64,000 nt of DNA. Source: Taklimakanibacter albus. Lineage in GTDB: Bacteria; Pseudomonadota; Alphaproteobacteria; Rhizobiales; Aestuariivirgaceae. Below are positions 41,956 through 49,300 of this stretch, in pieces. The stretch's first letter is position 1. Each line of letters opens with the position of its first letter. The translations under genes and the position numbers were made by a program. The notes under the pieces are model-generated. The model did no database searches. It saw only the letters and a program-made list of their open reading frames with translations, and was not told the origin of the DNA. Where the stretch lies: contig NZ_JAENHL010000004.1 in NCBI RefSeq assembly GCF_016595235.1, positions 400,343 through 464,342 of the forward strand. Direction: 5' to 3'.

Positions 41956-41964
41956 ACAGGGAAA

Positions 41965-42279
41965 TCAGGCGAGCTTGCCGAGAGTACCGGTCTGCTCGGC
42001 CACCAGATAATAGACCGTGACCCGGTGCTTGGTCCGGTCGGCCTTCATCTTCTCGCCGACCGCCTTGACCGCCGCTTCCGCGGTGGCGGCGTCGAGGCCG
42101 AGCTTCTTGGCGCAGAAGCCGTTCACCACGCGCTGGACCTCGGCATTGTCGCTCATCGAAACCCATTGGGAATCGGCGCCTTTGAGGGCGATTCCGCAGA
42201 ATTTCACGATGGAGTCGACCGCCTTGTCATTGACCTGGGCGGTATATTTGCGGATGTCCGCAGCGTAGTCAGAGCTCAT
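41965..42279 (-). CDS. DUF2853 protein
   Basis: This 104-residue small protein matches DUF2853: YAADIRKYTAQVNDKAVDSIVKFCGIAL at residues 5-32 and the late DRTKHRVTVYYLVAEQTGTL. It is mostly helical and cytosolic. No function is known. It has its own terminator and lies between thyA and the tmRNA gene on the opposite strand, a position seen in related genomes. Confidence 0.85.
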   Translation of the reverse strand: MSSDYAADIRKYTAQVNDKAVDSIVKFCGIALKGADSQWVSMSDNAEVQRVVNGFCAKKLGLDAATAEAAVKAVGEKMKADRTKHRVTVYYLVAEQTGTLGKLA

Positions 42280-42410
42280 CTTTTGTCCCCGTGTCTACAA
42301 AGGTTAACGCCGCGCCGCCGGCACGGCTTGGCAAGTTGGGTTCCAATTCATGGCGTTTTTGCGGTGGCGATCGGGGAAAAAGGTCTTACCCGGGCGTAAC
42401 ACCTTGCTCC

Positions 42411-42439
42411 TTTTCATTAGGCGTGGGGGCGCCTATATT
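42411..42439 (+). promoter_or_regulatory. Putative ssrA promoter
   Basis: A TATATT -10 box at 42434-42439 lies 17 nt after a weak TTTTCA -35-like box at 42411-42416. A start near 42446 would give an acceptor piece of about 84 nt, the size known for two-piece tmRNAs. Confidence 0.45.
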
Positions 42440-42445
42440 GGGTCT

Positions 42446-42770
42446 GCCACCCGCAAGGGCGGCTATGGCGATAAATGGCCATCGTAATAAACCCATCGGA
42501 CCCGGGGGCGGTACCCGGCGCCTCCACCATGGACCGCAGTAACCTGCGGCCCATGATGGGGGCGAAATAGGATCGACGAGGGCGTAAAGGGTGAGCTTTT
42601 GCTCGAGTTGGCTCCGACGTAACGGGCCACTATTATAGTTGCCAATGACAACTATGCTCCGGCCGCTCTCGCTGCTTAATGCAGCGCGTAAGCCGAAATC
42701 AAAGTCCTTGGCCTTAGCCGGTTAAGGCGGGGTTCGCAGGCACCTGGCAACAGAAGCCTGCACTTCTCCC
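42446..42770 (+). ncRNA. ssrA: Two-piece (permuted) tmRNA
   Basis: The gene has the alphaproteobacterial permuted order. The acceptor piece comes first and ends CGCCTCC-A-CCA (42519-42529), with a T-stem CCGGG/CCCGG just before it. A spacer (42530-42557) with the hairpin GACCGCAG/CTGCGGCC is removed in maturation. The coding piece starts GGGGGCG (42558-42564), which pairs perfectly with CGCCTCC including a G-U third pair, the alanine identity signal. The tag frame is 42641-42679. It rescues stalled ribosomes with SmpB and adds a ClpXP degradation tag. Outer ends are estimates. The T-loop reads GGCGGTA rather than TTCRANT. Confidence 0.95.
42641..42679 (+). other. tmRNA tag reading frame
   Basis: GCC AAT GAC AAC TAT GCT CCG GCC GCT CTC GCT GCT TAA encodes ANDNYAPAALAA, the proteolysis tag. 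AND at the start is the SspB contact and LAA at the end the ClpX contact in characterised tags. The resume codon is GCC. Confidence 0.95.
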
Positions 42771-42845
42771 CTTCAATTTAATGACTTCACCCGGCCCGGG
42801 CGAGTATATGATAGCGATGAATCGATTTGCCTCGGGGACTGGACT

Positions 42846-43346
42846 ATGGCTGAAGATCTGATGCGCTACGACCTCTTGGCGCAGGAAGCGCTACGAGGGG
42901 TCGTCCGCGCGTCTCTACGCAAGGTCATGAAGAGCGGCCTGCCCGGCGAGCATCATTTCTATATCGCCTTCGACACCCGTTATCCGGGCGTCCGCCTCTC
43001 CGAACGGCTCGACCAGAAATACCCGCGCGAAATGACCATCGTGCTGCAGCACCAATACTGGAACCTGCAGGTGCGCGACGATGAATTCGAGGTCGAGCTT
43101 TCTTTCGACAATATTCCGGAGAAACTTGCGGTCCCCTTCAATGCCATCAAGGGTTTCCTCGATCCCTATGTCCAGTTCGGCCTGCAATTCGAGACGGTGA
43201 AGTTGGAAGCCGCGCCAAAGGAAACCGAAACCCCGGTCAAGCCCGCGCCTGAACCAGCGCTTGCCACTGCCGAACCCACCGCGGCGCCGGCGGAGCCGAC
43301 GGAAAAAGGCCGCGTCGTTTCTCTCGATTCATTCAGAAAGAAGTGA
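42846..43346 (+). CDS. sspB: ClpXP adaptor protein SspB (alpha type)
   Basis: This 166-residue adaptor tethers tmRNA-tagged proteins to ClpXP. The N-terminal domain (residues 1-115) has YDLLAQEALRGVVRASLRKV and HFYIAFDTRYPGVRLSERL, as in Caulobacter SspB-alpha. A flexible Pro/Ala/Glu linker follows, then the C-terminal ClpX-binding tail GRVVSLDSFRKK. It lies about 75 bp downstream of ssrA, so the gene for the tag and the gene for its reader are neighbours. The mepA gene starts 4 nt after its stop. Confidence 0.95.
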   Translation: MAEDLMRYDLLAQEALRGVVRASLRKVMKSGLPGEHHFYIAFDTRYPGVRLSERLDQKYPREMTIVLQHQYWNLQVRDDEFEVELSFDNIPEKLAVPFNAIKGFLDPYVQFGLQFETVKLEAAPKETETPVKPAPEPALATAEPTAAPAEPTEKGRVVSLDSFRKK

Positions 43347-43350
43347 CCCT

Positions 43351-44271
43351 GTGCTGAGACTGGCCGCTCTTCTCTTTCTAGCGCTCGTTCCGCTCTCGCA
43401 GGCCCAGGCCCAGAGCGCCGATTCAGCGACTCTGGCGGCCATCGCCAACAACGCCATCAACGAGATCCCGGCCAAGAAGCTCTTCGGCGCCCAGAAGACG
43501 CCGGCCAATCTGGCGTCCCGCGCCATCGGCACCTATGCCAAGGGCTGTCTCGCCGGCGCCGAGGCCTTGCCGGTGAACGGCCCGGCCTGGCAGGTCATGC
43601 GCCTGTCGCGCAACCGCAATTGGGGCCATCCCAAGCTCATCTCGCTCCTCGAGCGCCTCGCCGACGATGCGCGCGAGAAGGACGGTTGGAACGGCCTCAT
43701 GGTCGGCGACATCTCGCAGCCGCGCGGCGGCCCGATGCTCACCGGCCATGCCAGCCACCAGATCGGCCTCGACGCCGATATCTGGCTGATGCAGATGCCG
43801 GACCGCACGTTGAGCCGCGCCGAGCGCGAGAAGATCAGCCCCAAGCTGGTCGTCAAGGACCGCAAGGAGATGGACTTCAGCGTCTGGACCGAGGCGCATG
43901 CCCGCCTGATCAAGCGCGCCGCCTCCTATCCGGACGTAGCCCGCATCTTCGTGCATCCGCCGATCAAGCGCGAACTCTGCCGCTGGGCCACCGGAGACCG
44001 CTCCTGGCTAGCCAAGGTCCGCCCCTATTACGGGCATAATTATCATTTCCACATCCGCATCCACTGCCCCAATGGCGGCTGCAAGGACCAGTGGGCGCCC
44101 AATCCGAAGGACGGCACCGGCTGCGGCGAGGAATTGGCTTATTGGTATAGCGACGCGCCCTGGAAGCCGCCCAAGCCCCGCGACCCCAATGCCAAGCCGC
44201 CAAAGCCACCCAAGCCCTTGACGATTACAGGTCTTCCTGCTGAATGCCGCTCCGTCGTGACGGCGGAGTAA
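43351..44271 (+). CDS. mepA: Penicillin-insensitive murein endopeptidase
   Basis: This 306-residue secreted peptidase (signal peptide ending QAQAQ) matches MepA of the LAS family. GHASHQIGLDADIW and YGHNYHFHIRIHCP hold the metal-binding His and Asp residues, and several cysteines (CKDQWAPNPKDGTGCG) form disulfides. It cleaves D-Ala-mDAP crosslinks in peptidoglycan. The GTG start at 43351 is 4 nt after sspB, and no better in-frame start without the sspB overlap exists. The Pro-rich KPPKPPKPL tail is unusual. Confidence 0.92.
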   Translation: MLRLAALLFLALVPLSQAQAQSADSATLAAIANNAINEIPAKKLFGAQKTPANLASRAIGTYAKGCLAGAEALPVNGPAWQVMRLSRNRNWGHPKLISLLERLADDAREKDGWNGLMVGDISQPRGGPMLTGHASHQIGLDADIWLMQMPDRTLSRAEREKISPKLVVKDRKEMDFSVWTEAHARLIKRAASYPDVARIFVHPPIKRELCRWATGDRSWLAKVRPYYGHNYHFHIRIHCPNGGCKDQWAPNPKDGTGCGEELAYWYSDAPWKPPKPRDPNAKPPKPPKPLTITGLPAECRSVVTAE

Positions 44272-44290
44272 GATCAGGTGAATACCGAGC

Positions 44291-46195
44291 ATGAGTGATC
44301 CGCAATCGGCGCCGGCCGGCGATGAAGATTCGCGGGCCGCATTCCGCCGCAAGCTGAAACTCGCTTTCGCCAGCATCGGCGTGGTGTTCGGCGATATCGG
44401 GACCAGCCCGCTTTATGCCATGCGGGAGTCGCTCGCCCATGTCGCCAATGCCGGCGGCAATGTGCATGGCGACGTGCTGGCGGTGGTGTCGCTGCTCATC
44501 TGGGCGCTCATCCTCATCGTCACCATCAAATATGTGCTGATCCTGATGCGCGCCGACAACAAGGGCGAAGGCGGCATCCTCACCCTCGTCGTGCTGGCCG
44601 AGCAGGCGCTGCGCCAGCGCCGCAAATTCGTGCTCATCCTCGGCGTGGTGGGCGCGGCCTTCTTCTTCGGCGACGCGATGATCACGCCCGCCATTTCGGT
44701 TCTCTCGGCCGTCGAGGGCCTTGCCGTCGTCAATCCGGCCTTCAGCAGCTTCGTGGTGCCGATCACCCTCTTCATCCTCGCCACCTTGTTCGCCTTCCAG
44801 TTCCGTGGCACCGGCAGCGTCGCCTCTCTCTTCGCACCGATCACCACTTTGTGGTTCCTGACCATCGCGGTGCTCGGTCTCCTGCATATCGGCGACGATC
44901 CGACGATCTTCCTGGCGCTCAACCCCATCTATGCGGCCAAGCTCGTCGTCACCGATCCGGGCATGGGTCTCGTCATTTTTGCCGGCGTCTTCCTGGCGGT
45001 GACCGGCGGCGAGGCGCTTTATGCCGATCTCGGTCATTTCGGCCGCTTCCCCATCCGCCTCGCCTGGACCTTCATCGTCCTCCCGTCGCTGATCCTGAAC
45101 TATCTGGGCCAAGGTGCCTTCGTGCATGCCAATCCGGGCGCGGTCGCCAATCCTTTCTTCCTGATGGCGCCGTCCTGGGCCCTCGTCCCGCTCGTCGTCC
45201 TCGCCACTTTGGTGACGGTGATCGCGAGCCAGGCCGTTATCACCGGCGCCTTCTCGATTGCCCAGCAGGCCATTTCGCTTGGCCTTTTGCCGCGCATGAA
45301 CATCACCCACACCAGCGACACCGAACAAGGTCAGATCTATATCGGCCAGATCAACTGGCTGGTCTTCGCCGGCGTCATCCTGCTGGTGCTGCTGTTCGGC
45401 TCCTCCGCCAGCCTCGCTTCCGCCTATGGCATCGCCGTCAACATCTCGATGATCATCGACACGGCGCTGGCGCTCATCGTGTTCTGGCATTCCCGCCATT
45501 TCCCGCCGGCGGTGGTGCTGCCCGTCCTCATCGGCATTCTCGGCATCGAGCTCATCTTCTTCGCCGCCAACAGCGCCAAGCTCATCGCCGGCGGTTATGT
45601 GCCGGTGCTGATCGGTCTCACCATCATCGTCACCATGCTCACCTGGCTGCGCGGCCGCTCGCTTCTGGCCGAGAAGCTGCGCAAGGACAGCGTCGAGCTC
45701 GAGGGCCTGCTCGCCTCGCTCGAACGCCGCCCGCCGACGCGTGTCGCCGGCGCCGCCGTCTTCCTGCAGACCGATCCCGTCTATGCGCCGAGCGCGCTCA
45801 TGCACAATCTCAAGCACAATCGCGTCCTGCACGACATATTGGTCTTCATTTCGGTCGAGACGATGGAAGTGCCGCGCGTGCCGCCAAGCGAGCGCATCGA
45901 AGTGAAGAAGCTGCCGCTCGGCGCCTTCCTGGTCGAGGCGCGTTTCGGCTATATGGAGCAGCCGGATGTGCCGGCCGCCTTGCGCATGTGCGAGCCCTAC
46001 GGTCTGTCGATCGATCCGCGCCAGGCCTCCTATTTCCTCGGCCGCCGCGCCATCCGTACCTCGCCCCGCGCCAAGATGCCGTTATGGCAGCAACGCCTCT
46101 TCATCATGCTCGCCAACCAGTCGGCGCGCGCCATCGAGTTCTTCCGCATCCCGCCCGAACGCGTCGTCGAGCTCGGCATGCAGATGTCGGTTTGA
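44291..46195 (+). CDS. kup: Kup-type potassium transporter
   Basis: This 634-residue symporter has twelve predicted membrane segments and the family signatures VVFGDIGTSPLYAMRES (residues 31-47), NKGEGGILTLVVLAEQA and FFFGDAMITPAISVLSAVEGL. A cytosolic C-terminal domain of about 170 residues follows (PPSERIEVKKLPLGAF). It imports K+ with protons, mainly under acid or K+-poor conditions. It is 19 nt after mepA, possibly cotranscribed. Confidence 0.96.
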   Translation: MSDPQSAPAGDEDSRAAFRRKLKLAFASIGVVFGDIGTSPLYAMRESLAHVANAGGNVHGDVLAVVSLLIWALILIVTIKYVLILMRADNKGEGGILTLVVLAEQALRQRRKFVLILGVVGAAFFFGDAMITPAISVLSAVEGLAVVNPAFSSFVVPITLFILATLFAFQFRGTGSVASLFAPITTLWFLTIAVLGLLHIGDDPTIFLALNPIYAAKLVVTDPGMGLVIFAGVFLAVTGGEALYADLGHFGRFPIRLAWTFIVLPSLILNYLGQGAFVHANPGAVANPFFLMAPSWALVPLVVLATLVTVIASQAVITGAFSIAQQAISLGLLPRMNITHTSDTEQGQIYIGQINWLVFAGVILLVLLFGSSASLASAYGIAVNISMIIDTALALIVFWHSRHFPPAVVLPVLIGILGIELIFFAANSAKLIAGGYVPVLIGLTIIVTMLTWLRGRSLLAEKLRKDSVELEGLLASLERRPPTRVAGAAVFLQTDPVYAPSALMHNLKHNRVLHDILVFISVETMEVPRVPPSERIEVKKLPLGAFLVEARFGYMEQPDVPAALRMCEPYGLSIDPRQASYFLGRRAIRTSPRAKMPLWQQRLFIMLANQSARAIEFFRIPPERVVELGMQMSV

Positions 46196-46210
46196 TCAAC
46201 CTCAGAGAAT

Positions 46211-47143
46211 ATGATGCCTCATCTTCCGCCCTTCTCGCTCCCCGGCCGGTTCTGGCGGGGCAATCTGCATACTCATTCCACACTGTCCGACGGCGTGCTC
46301 GAGCCCGCAAAGGTCGTCCAGGCCTATAAGGATGCGGGCTACGACTTCATGATGCTGTCGGACCATTTCATCGATCATTTCGACTGGCCGGTCGCCGACA
46401 CCCGCGCCTTCCGGTCCAACAGCTTCACCACCATCATCGGCTCTGAGCTGCACGCCCCTCAGACCTCGGCGGGCGAGCTCTGGCATATCGTGGCGGCGGG
46501 CCTGCCGCTCGATTTCGCACCCTGTGCGCCCGAGGAGACCGGTGTGCAGGTGGCGCGCCGCGCCGCCGACGCGGGCGCCTTCATCGGCATCGCCCATCCG
46601 GCATGGTCGCAGCTCACCATCGAGGACGGCCGCGCTCTCGACGTCGCCCATGCGGTCGAGATCTACAATCACGGCTGCGCCATCGAATGCGACCGGGGTG
46701 ACGGCTTCTATCTGCTTGACCAGTTGCTCACCGAGGGAAAGCGTCTCACCGCCTTCGCCACCGATGATGCGCATTTCCGTCACCCTGATCATTTCGGCGG
46801 CTGGGTGCAGGTGAAGGCCGAGGCCAACGATCCCGATCTGCTGCTCGCCGCTCTGAAGAACGGCGAATATTATTCGAGCCAGGGCCCGCTCATCCACGAC
46901 ATTTCGATCGAGGGGCCGGAGCTCCACGTCACCACCTCGCCGGTCGACACCATCGCGGTCGTCTGCGGCCATTCGCGCACCGTGCAGCGCCTCGGACGCT
47001 CGATCACCGACGCAACACTCGATCTGCGCAAGCTCGAGCGCGGCTGGCTCCTCACCAAACAGAGCCCCTGGTTCCGCGTCGCCGTCATCGATCAAAATGG
47101 CAAACGCGCCTGGAGCAATCCGGTCTGGAAGGATCAGTTATAA
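46211..47143 (+). CDS. PHP-domain metal-dependent phosphoesterase
   Basis: This 310-residue protein has PHP-domain motifs: the NLHTHSTLSDG start (residues 18-28), LSDHFIDHF with histidine ligands, IGIAHPAW, and the late AFATDDAHF. Such proteins bind two or three metals and hydrolyse phosphoesters, for example nucleotides or short RNA. A C-terminal strand-rich section (residues 220-310) is less conserved. It lies 15 nt downstream of kup and may be in the same operon. The substrate is unknown. Confidence 0.85.
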   Translation: MMPHLPPFSLPGRFWRGNLHTHSTLSDGVLEPAKVVQAYKDAGYDFMMLSDHFIDHFDWPVADTRAFRSNSFTTIIGSELHAPQTSAGELWHIVAAGLPLDFAPCAPEETGVQVARRAADAGAFIGIAHPAWSQLTIEDGRALDVAHAVEIYNHGCAIECDRGDGFYLLDQLLTEGKRLTAFATDDAHFRHPDHFGGWVQVKAEANDPDLLLAALKNGEYYSSQGPLIHDISIEGPELHVTTSPVDTIAVVCGHSRTVQRLGRSITDATLDLRKLERGWLLTKQSPWFRVAVIDQNGKRAWSNPVWKDQL

Positions 47144-47298
47144 GCGCCTCGGACATAGAGATAAGCCGCCCCTTTCATGCCACAGGCCGAAGGGGCGACA
47201 CCGCGATCTAGCAGCCACCCGCCGGCCATGCTAGACCGCGCCCGACTTACCTTACCGGGCGCCGGCCCGGGCGCTCACTTCCACGAAGGCAGGACCAG

Positions 47299-48690
47299 AT
47301 GACCAAGACCCGCACCGAAACCGATACTTTTGGCCCCATTCAGGTGAGGGCCGACCGTTATTGGGGGGCGCAAGCGGAGCGCTCGCTCGGCAATTTCAAG
47401 ATCGGCTGGGAGAAGCAGCCGAAGCCGGTCATCCGGGCGCTGGGCATCGTCAAGCAGGCCGCGGCGGAAGTAAACATGTCGCTCGGCAAGCTCGACCGCA
47501 AGGTCGGCAAGGCCATCGTGGCCGCCGCCCAGGAAGTCATCGACGGCCAGCTCGACGATCACTTCCCGCTCGCCGTCTGGCAGACCGGGTCCGGCACCCA
47601 GTCCAACATGAACGCCAATGAGGTGATCTCCAACCGCGCCATCGAGATGATGGGCGGCGTCATGGGCTCGAAGTCGCCGGTGCATCCGAACGACCATGTC
47701 AATATGAGCCAGTCGTCGAACGACACCTATCCGACCGCCATGCATATCGCCTGCGCCGAGCAGATCCACCACGATCTCCTGCCCGCTTTGCATCACCTGC
47801 AGCGGGCGCTCGCCAAGAAGTCGAAGCAGTGGGCGAAGATCATCAAGATCGGCCGCACCCACACCCAGGACGCGACACCGCTCACTCTCGGCCAGGAGTT
47901 CTCGGGCTACGCCACGCAGGTCCAGAACGGCATCACCCGCATCGTCGAAACCATGCCGGCGCTGATGGAGCTGGCGCAAGGCGGCACCGCCGTCGGCACC
48001 GGCCTCAACGCGCCGAAGGGTTTCGACAAGAAGGTCGCCAAACGCATCGCCGCCATCACCGGCCTGCCCTTCACCACCGCGCCCAACAAGTTCGAGGCGC
48101 TCGCCGCCCATGACGCGATGGTGATGAGCCACGGCGCCATCAACACGGTGGCCGCTTCGCTGTTCAAGATCGCCAATGACATCCGTTTCCTGGGCTCGGG
48201 CCCCCGTTCAGGCCTCGGCGAGCTCTCGCTGCCCGAGAACGAGCCCGGCTCCTCGATCATGCCGGGCAAGGTCAATCCGACCCAGTGCGAAGCGCTCACC
48301 ATGGTCTGCACCCAGATCTTCGGCAACAACGCCACCCTCACCTTCGCCGACAGCCAGGGCCACTTCGAGCTCAATGTCTTCAACCCGGTAATGGCCTATA
48401 ACTTCCTTCAGTCGGTGCGCCTCCTCGCCGATGCGGCGGTGAGTTTCACCGATCACTGCGTGACCGGCATCGTCGCGCGCGAAGACAACATCAAGGCGGC
48501 CCTCGACCGCTCCCTGATGCTCGTCACCGCGCTTGCCCCCAAGATCGGCTATGACAAGGCGGCCGAGATCGCCAAGACGGCGCATAAGCGCGGCACCACC
48601 TTGCGCGAGGAAGCGCTTCGCCTCAAATATGTGACGGCCGAGGATTTCGACCGCATCGTGCGGCCGGAAGACATGCTCGGCCCCAAGTGA
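47299..48690 (+). CDS. fumC: Class II fumarase
   Basis: This 463-residue TCA-cycle enzyme converts fumarate to malate without iron-sulfur cofactors. It shows [22 protein letters not shown], the [21 protein letters not shown] segment, [20 protein letters not shown] and the signature [15 protein letters not shown] near residue 317. Length is standard. A CTGGACG-like upstream region of 155 nt separates it from the PHP gene. Two small genes follow closely (7-nt gap), suggesting a three-gene transcript. Confidence 0.97.
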   Translation: MTKTRTETDTFGPIQVRADRYWGAQAERSLGNFKIGWEKQPKPVIRALGIVKQAAAEVNMSLGKLDRKVGKAIVAAAQEVIDGQLDDHFPLAVWQTGSGTQSNMNANEVISNRAIEMMGGVMGSKSPVHPNDHVNMSQSSNDTYPTAMHIACAEQIHHDLLPALHHLQRALAKKSKQWAKIIKIGRTHTQDATPLTLGQEFSGYATQVQNGITRIVETMPALMELAQGGTAVGTGLNAPKGFDKKVAKRIAAITGLPFTTAPNKFEALAAHDAMVMSHGAINTVAASLFKIANDIRFLGSGPRSGLGELSLPENEPGSSIMPGKVNPTQCEALTMVCTQIFGNNATLTFADSQGHFELNVFNPVMAYNFLQSVRLLADAAVSFTDHCVTGIVAREDNIKAALDRSLMLVTALAPKIGYDKAAEIAKTAHKRGTTLREEALRLKYVTAEDFDRIVRPEDMLGPK

Positions 48691-48697
48691 AGGCGGC

Positions 48698-48874
48698 ATG
48701 AGCGAGATCGTCAATCTCAAGCGCCACCGCAAGCGTGTGGCGCGCGCCGAGGAAGAGCAGAAGGCGGCGGAAAACCGTCGCCGCTTCGGCCGCCCCAAGG
48801 CCGAGCGTGAGCGCGACGAGGCCGAGGACACCCGCGCCGAGCGTCACATCGACGGACATAAGCGCGAGACCTGA
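48698..48874 (+). CDS. DUF4169 small basic protein
   Basis: This 58-residue protein is extremely charged (MSEIVNLKRHRKRVARAEEE at the start, RRRFGRPKAERERDEAED in the middle, HIDGHKRET at the end) and predicted to be one helix. It matches DUF4169, a Rhizobiales family found next to fumC and an RHH gene. It starts 7 nt after fumC and its stop TGA overlaps the ATG of the next gene. The function is unknown; nucleic acid or ribosome association is a guess from charge. Confidence 0.8.
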   Translation: MSEIVNLKRHRKRVARAEEEQKAAENRRRFGRPKAERERDEAEDTRAERHIDGHKRET

Positions 48875-49098
48875 TGCCCAAGGACTTCAAGCGCTCGCTC
48901 ACCATTTCGGGGCATCGCACTTCGCTCTCGCTCGAGCCTGAATTCTGGACCATTCTGAAAGCCGCCGCGCAGGCGGAGCACAAGTCGCTCGCCACCCTGG
49001 TCGGCGAGATCGACCGCACCCGCGGCGACCGCAATCTGTCGAGTGCACTGCGCGTCTGGGTGTTGAAGCGGGTGACGCGGACTTCGGGCGAAACCTAA
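48874..49098 (+). CDS. Ribbon-helix-helix domain protein
   Basis: This 74-residue protein has the RHH_4 pattern: a strand (KRSLTISGHRTSLSLEPEFW) followed by two helices (LKAAAQAEHKSLATLVGEIDRTRGDRNLSSALRVWVLKRV). RHH domains dimerise and insert the strand pair into the DNA major groove. The targets are unknown. It overlaps the upstream DUF4169 gene (TGATG) and forms a conserved trio with fumC. Its stop overlaps a minus-strand ABC ATPase remnant. Confidence 0.85.
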   Translation: MPKDFKRSLTISGHRTSLSLEPEFWTILKAAAQAEHKSLATLVGEIDRTRGDRNLSSALRVWVLKRVTRTSGET

Positions 49099-49262
49099 CC
49101 ACCGATCATCAGCTTGACCACCTCGTCATGGCTGGTCTCGGCGATCCGCCTCGTCCCGGCGGTAACGCCCCGGCGCAGCACGATGATGCGGTCGGACACC
49201 GCGAAGATGTCCTGCAAATTATGCGAGATGAAGATCACGCCCCGCTCTTGCGCCTTGACGCC
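49095..49262 (-). pseudogene. C-terminal fragment of a sugar-type ABC ATPase
   Basis: The minus strand reads GVKAQERGVIFISHNLQDIF and continues AVSDRIIVLRRGVTAGTRRI to a normal end VVKLMIGG then TAG. This is the H-loop (ISHN) and C-terminal part of a ribose/sugar-type ABC ATPase. The Walker A, Q-loop, signature and Walker B parts are missing; upstream lies the end of the AsmA gene. The fragment has no start codon in frame and cannot work alone, so it is a decayed remnant. It marks a past deletion or rearrangement between the RHH and AsmA genes. Confidence 0.85.
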
Positions 49263-49300
49263 GCATCCTATTGCAAAAGTGCAACGCTCGATGGTTGAAT

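Noticed and set aside
47167-47197. Hairpin CGCCCCTT/AAGGGGCG after the PHP gene as a terminator
   Set aside because: Arms pair over 8 bp, but the loop is 15 nt and no T-tract follows.
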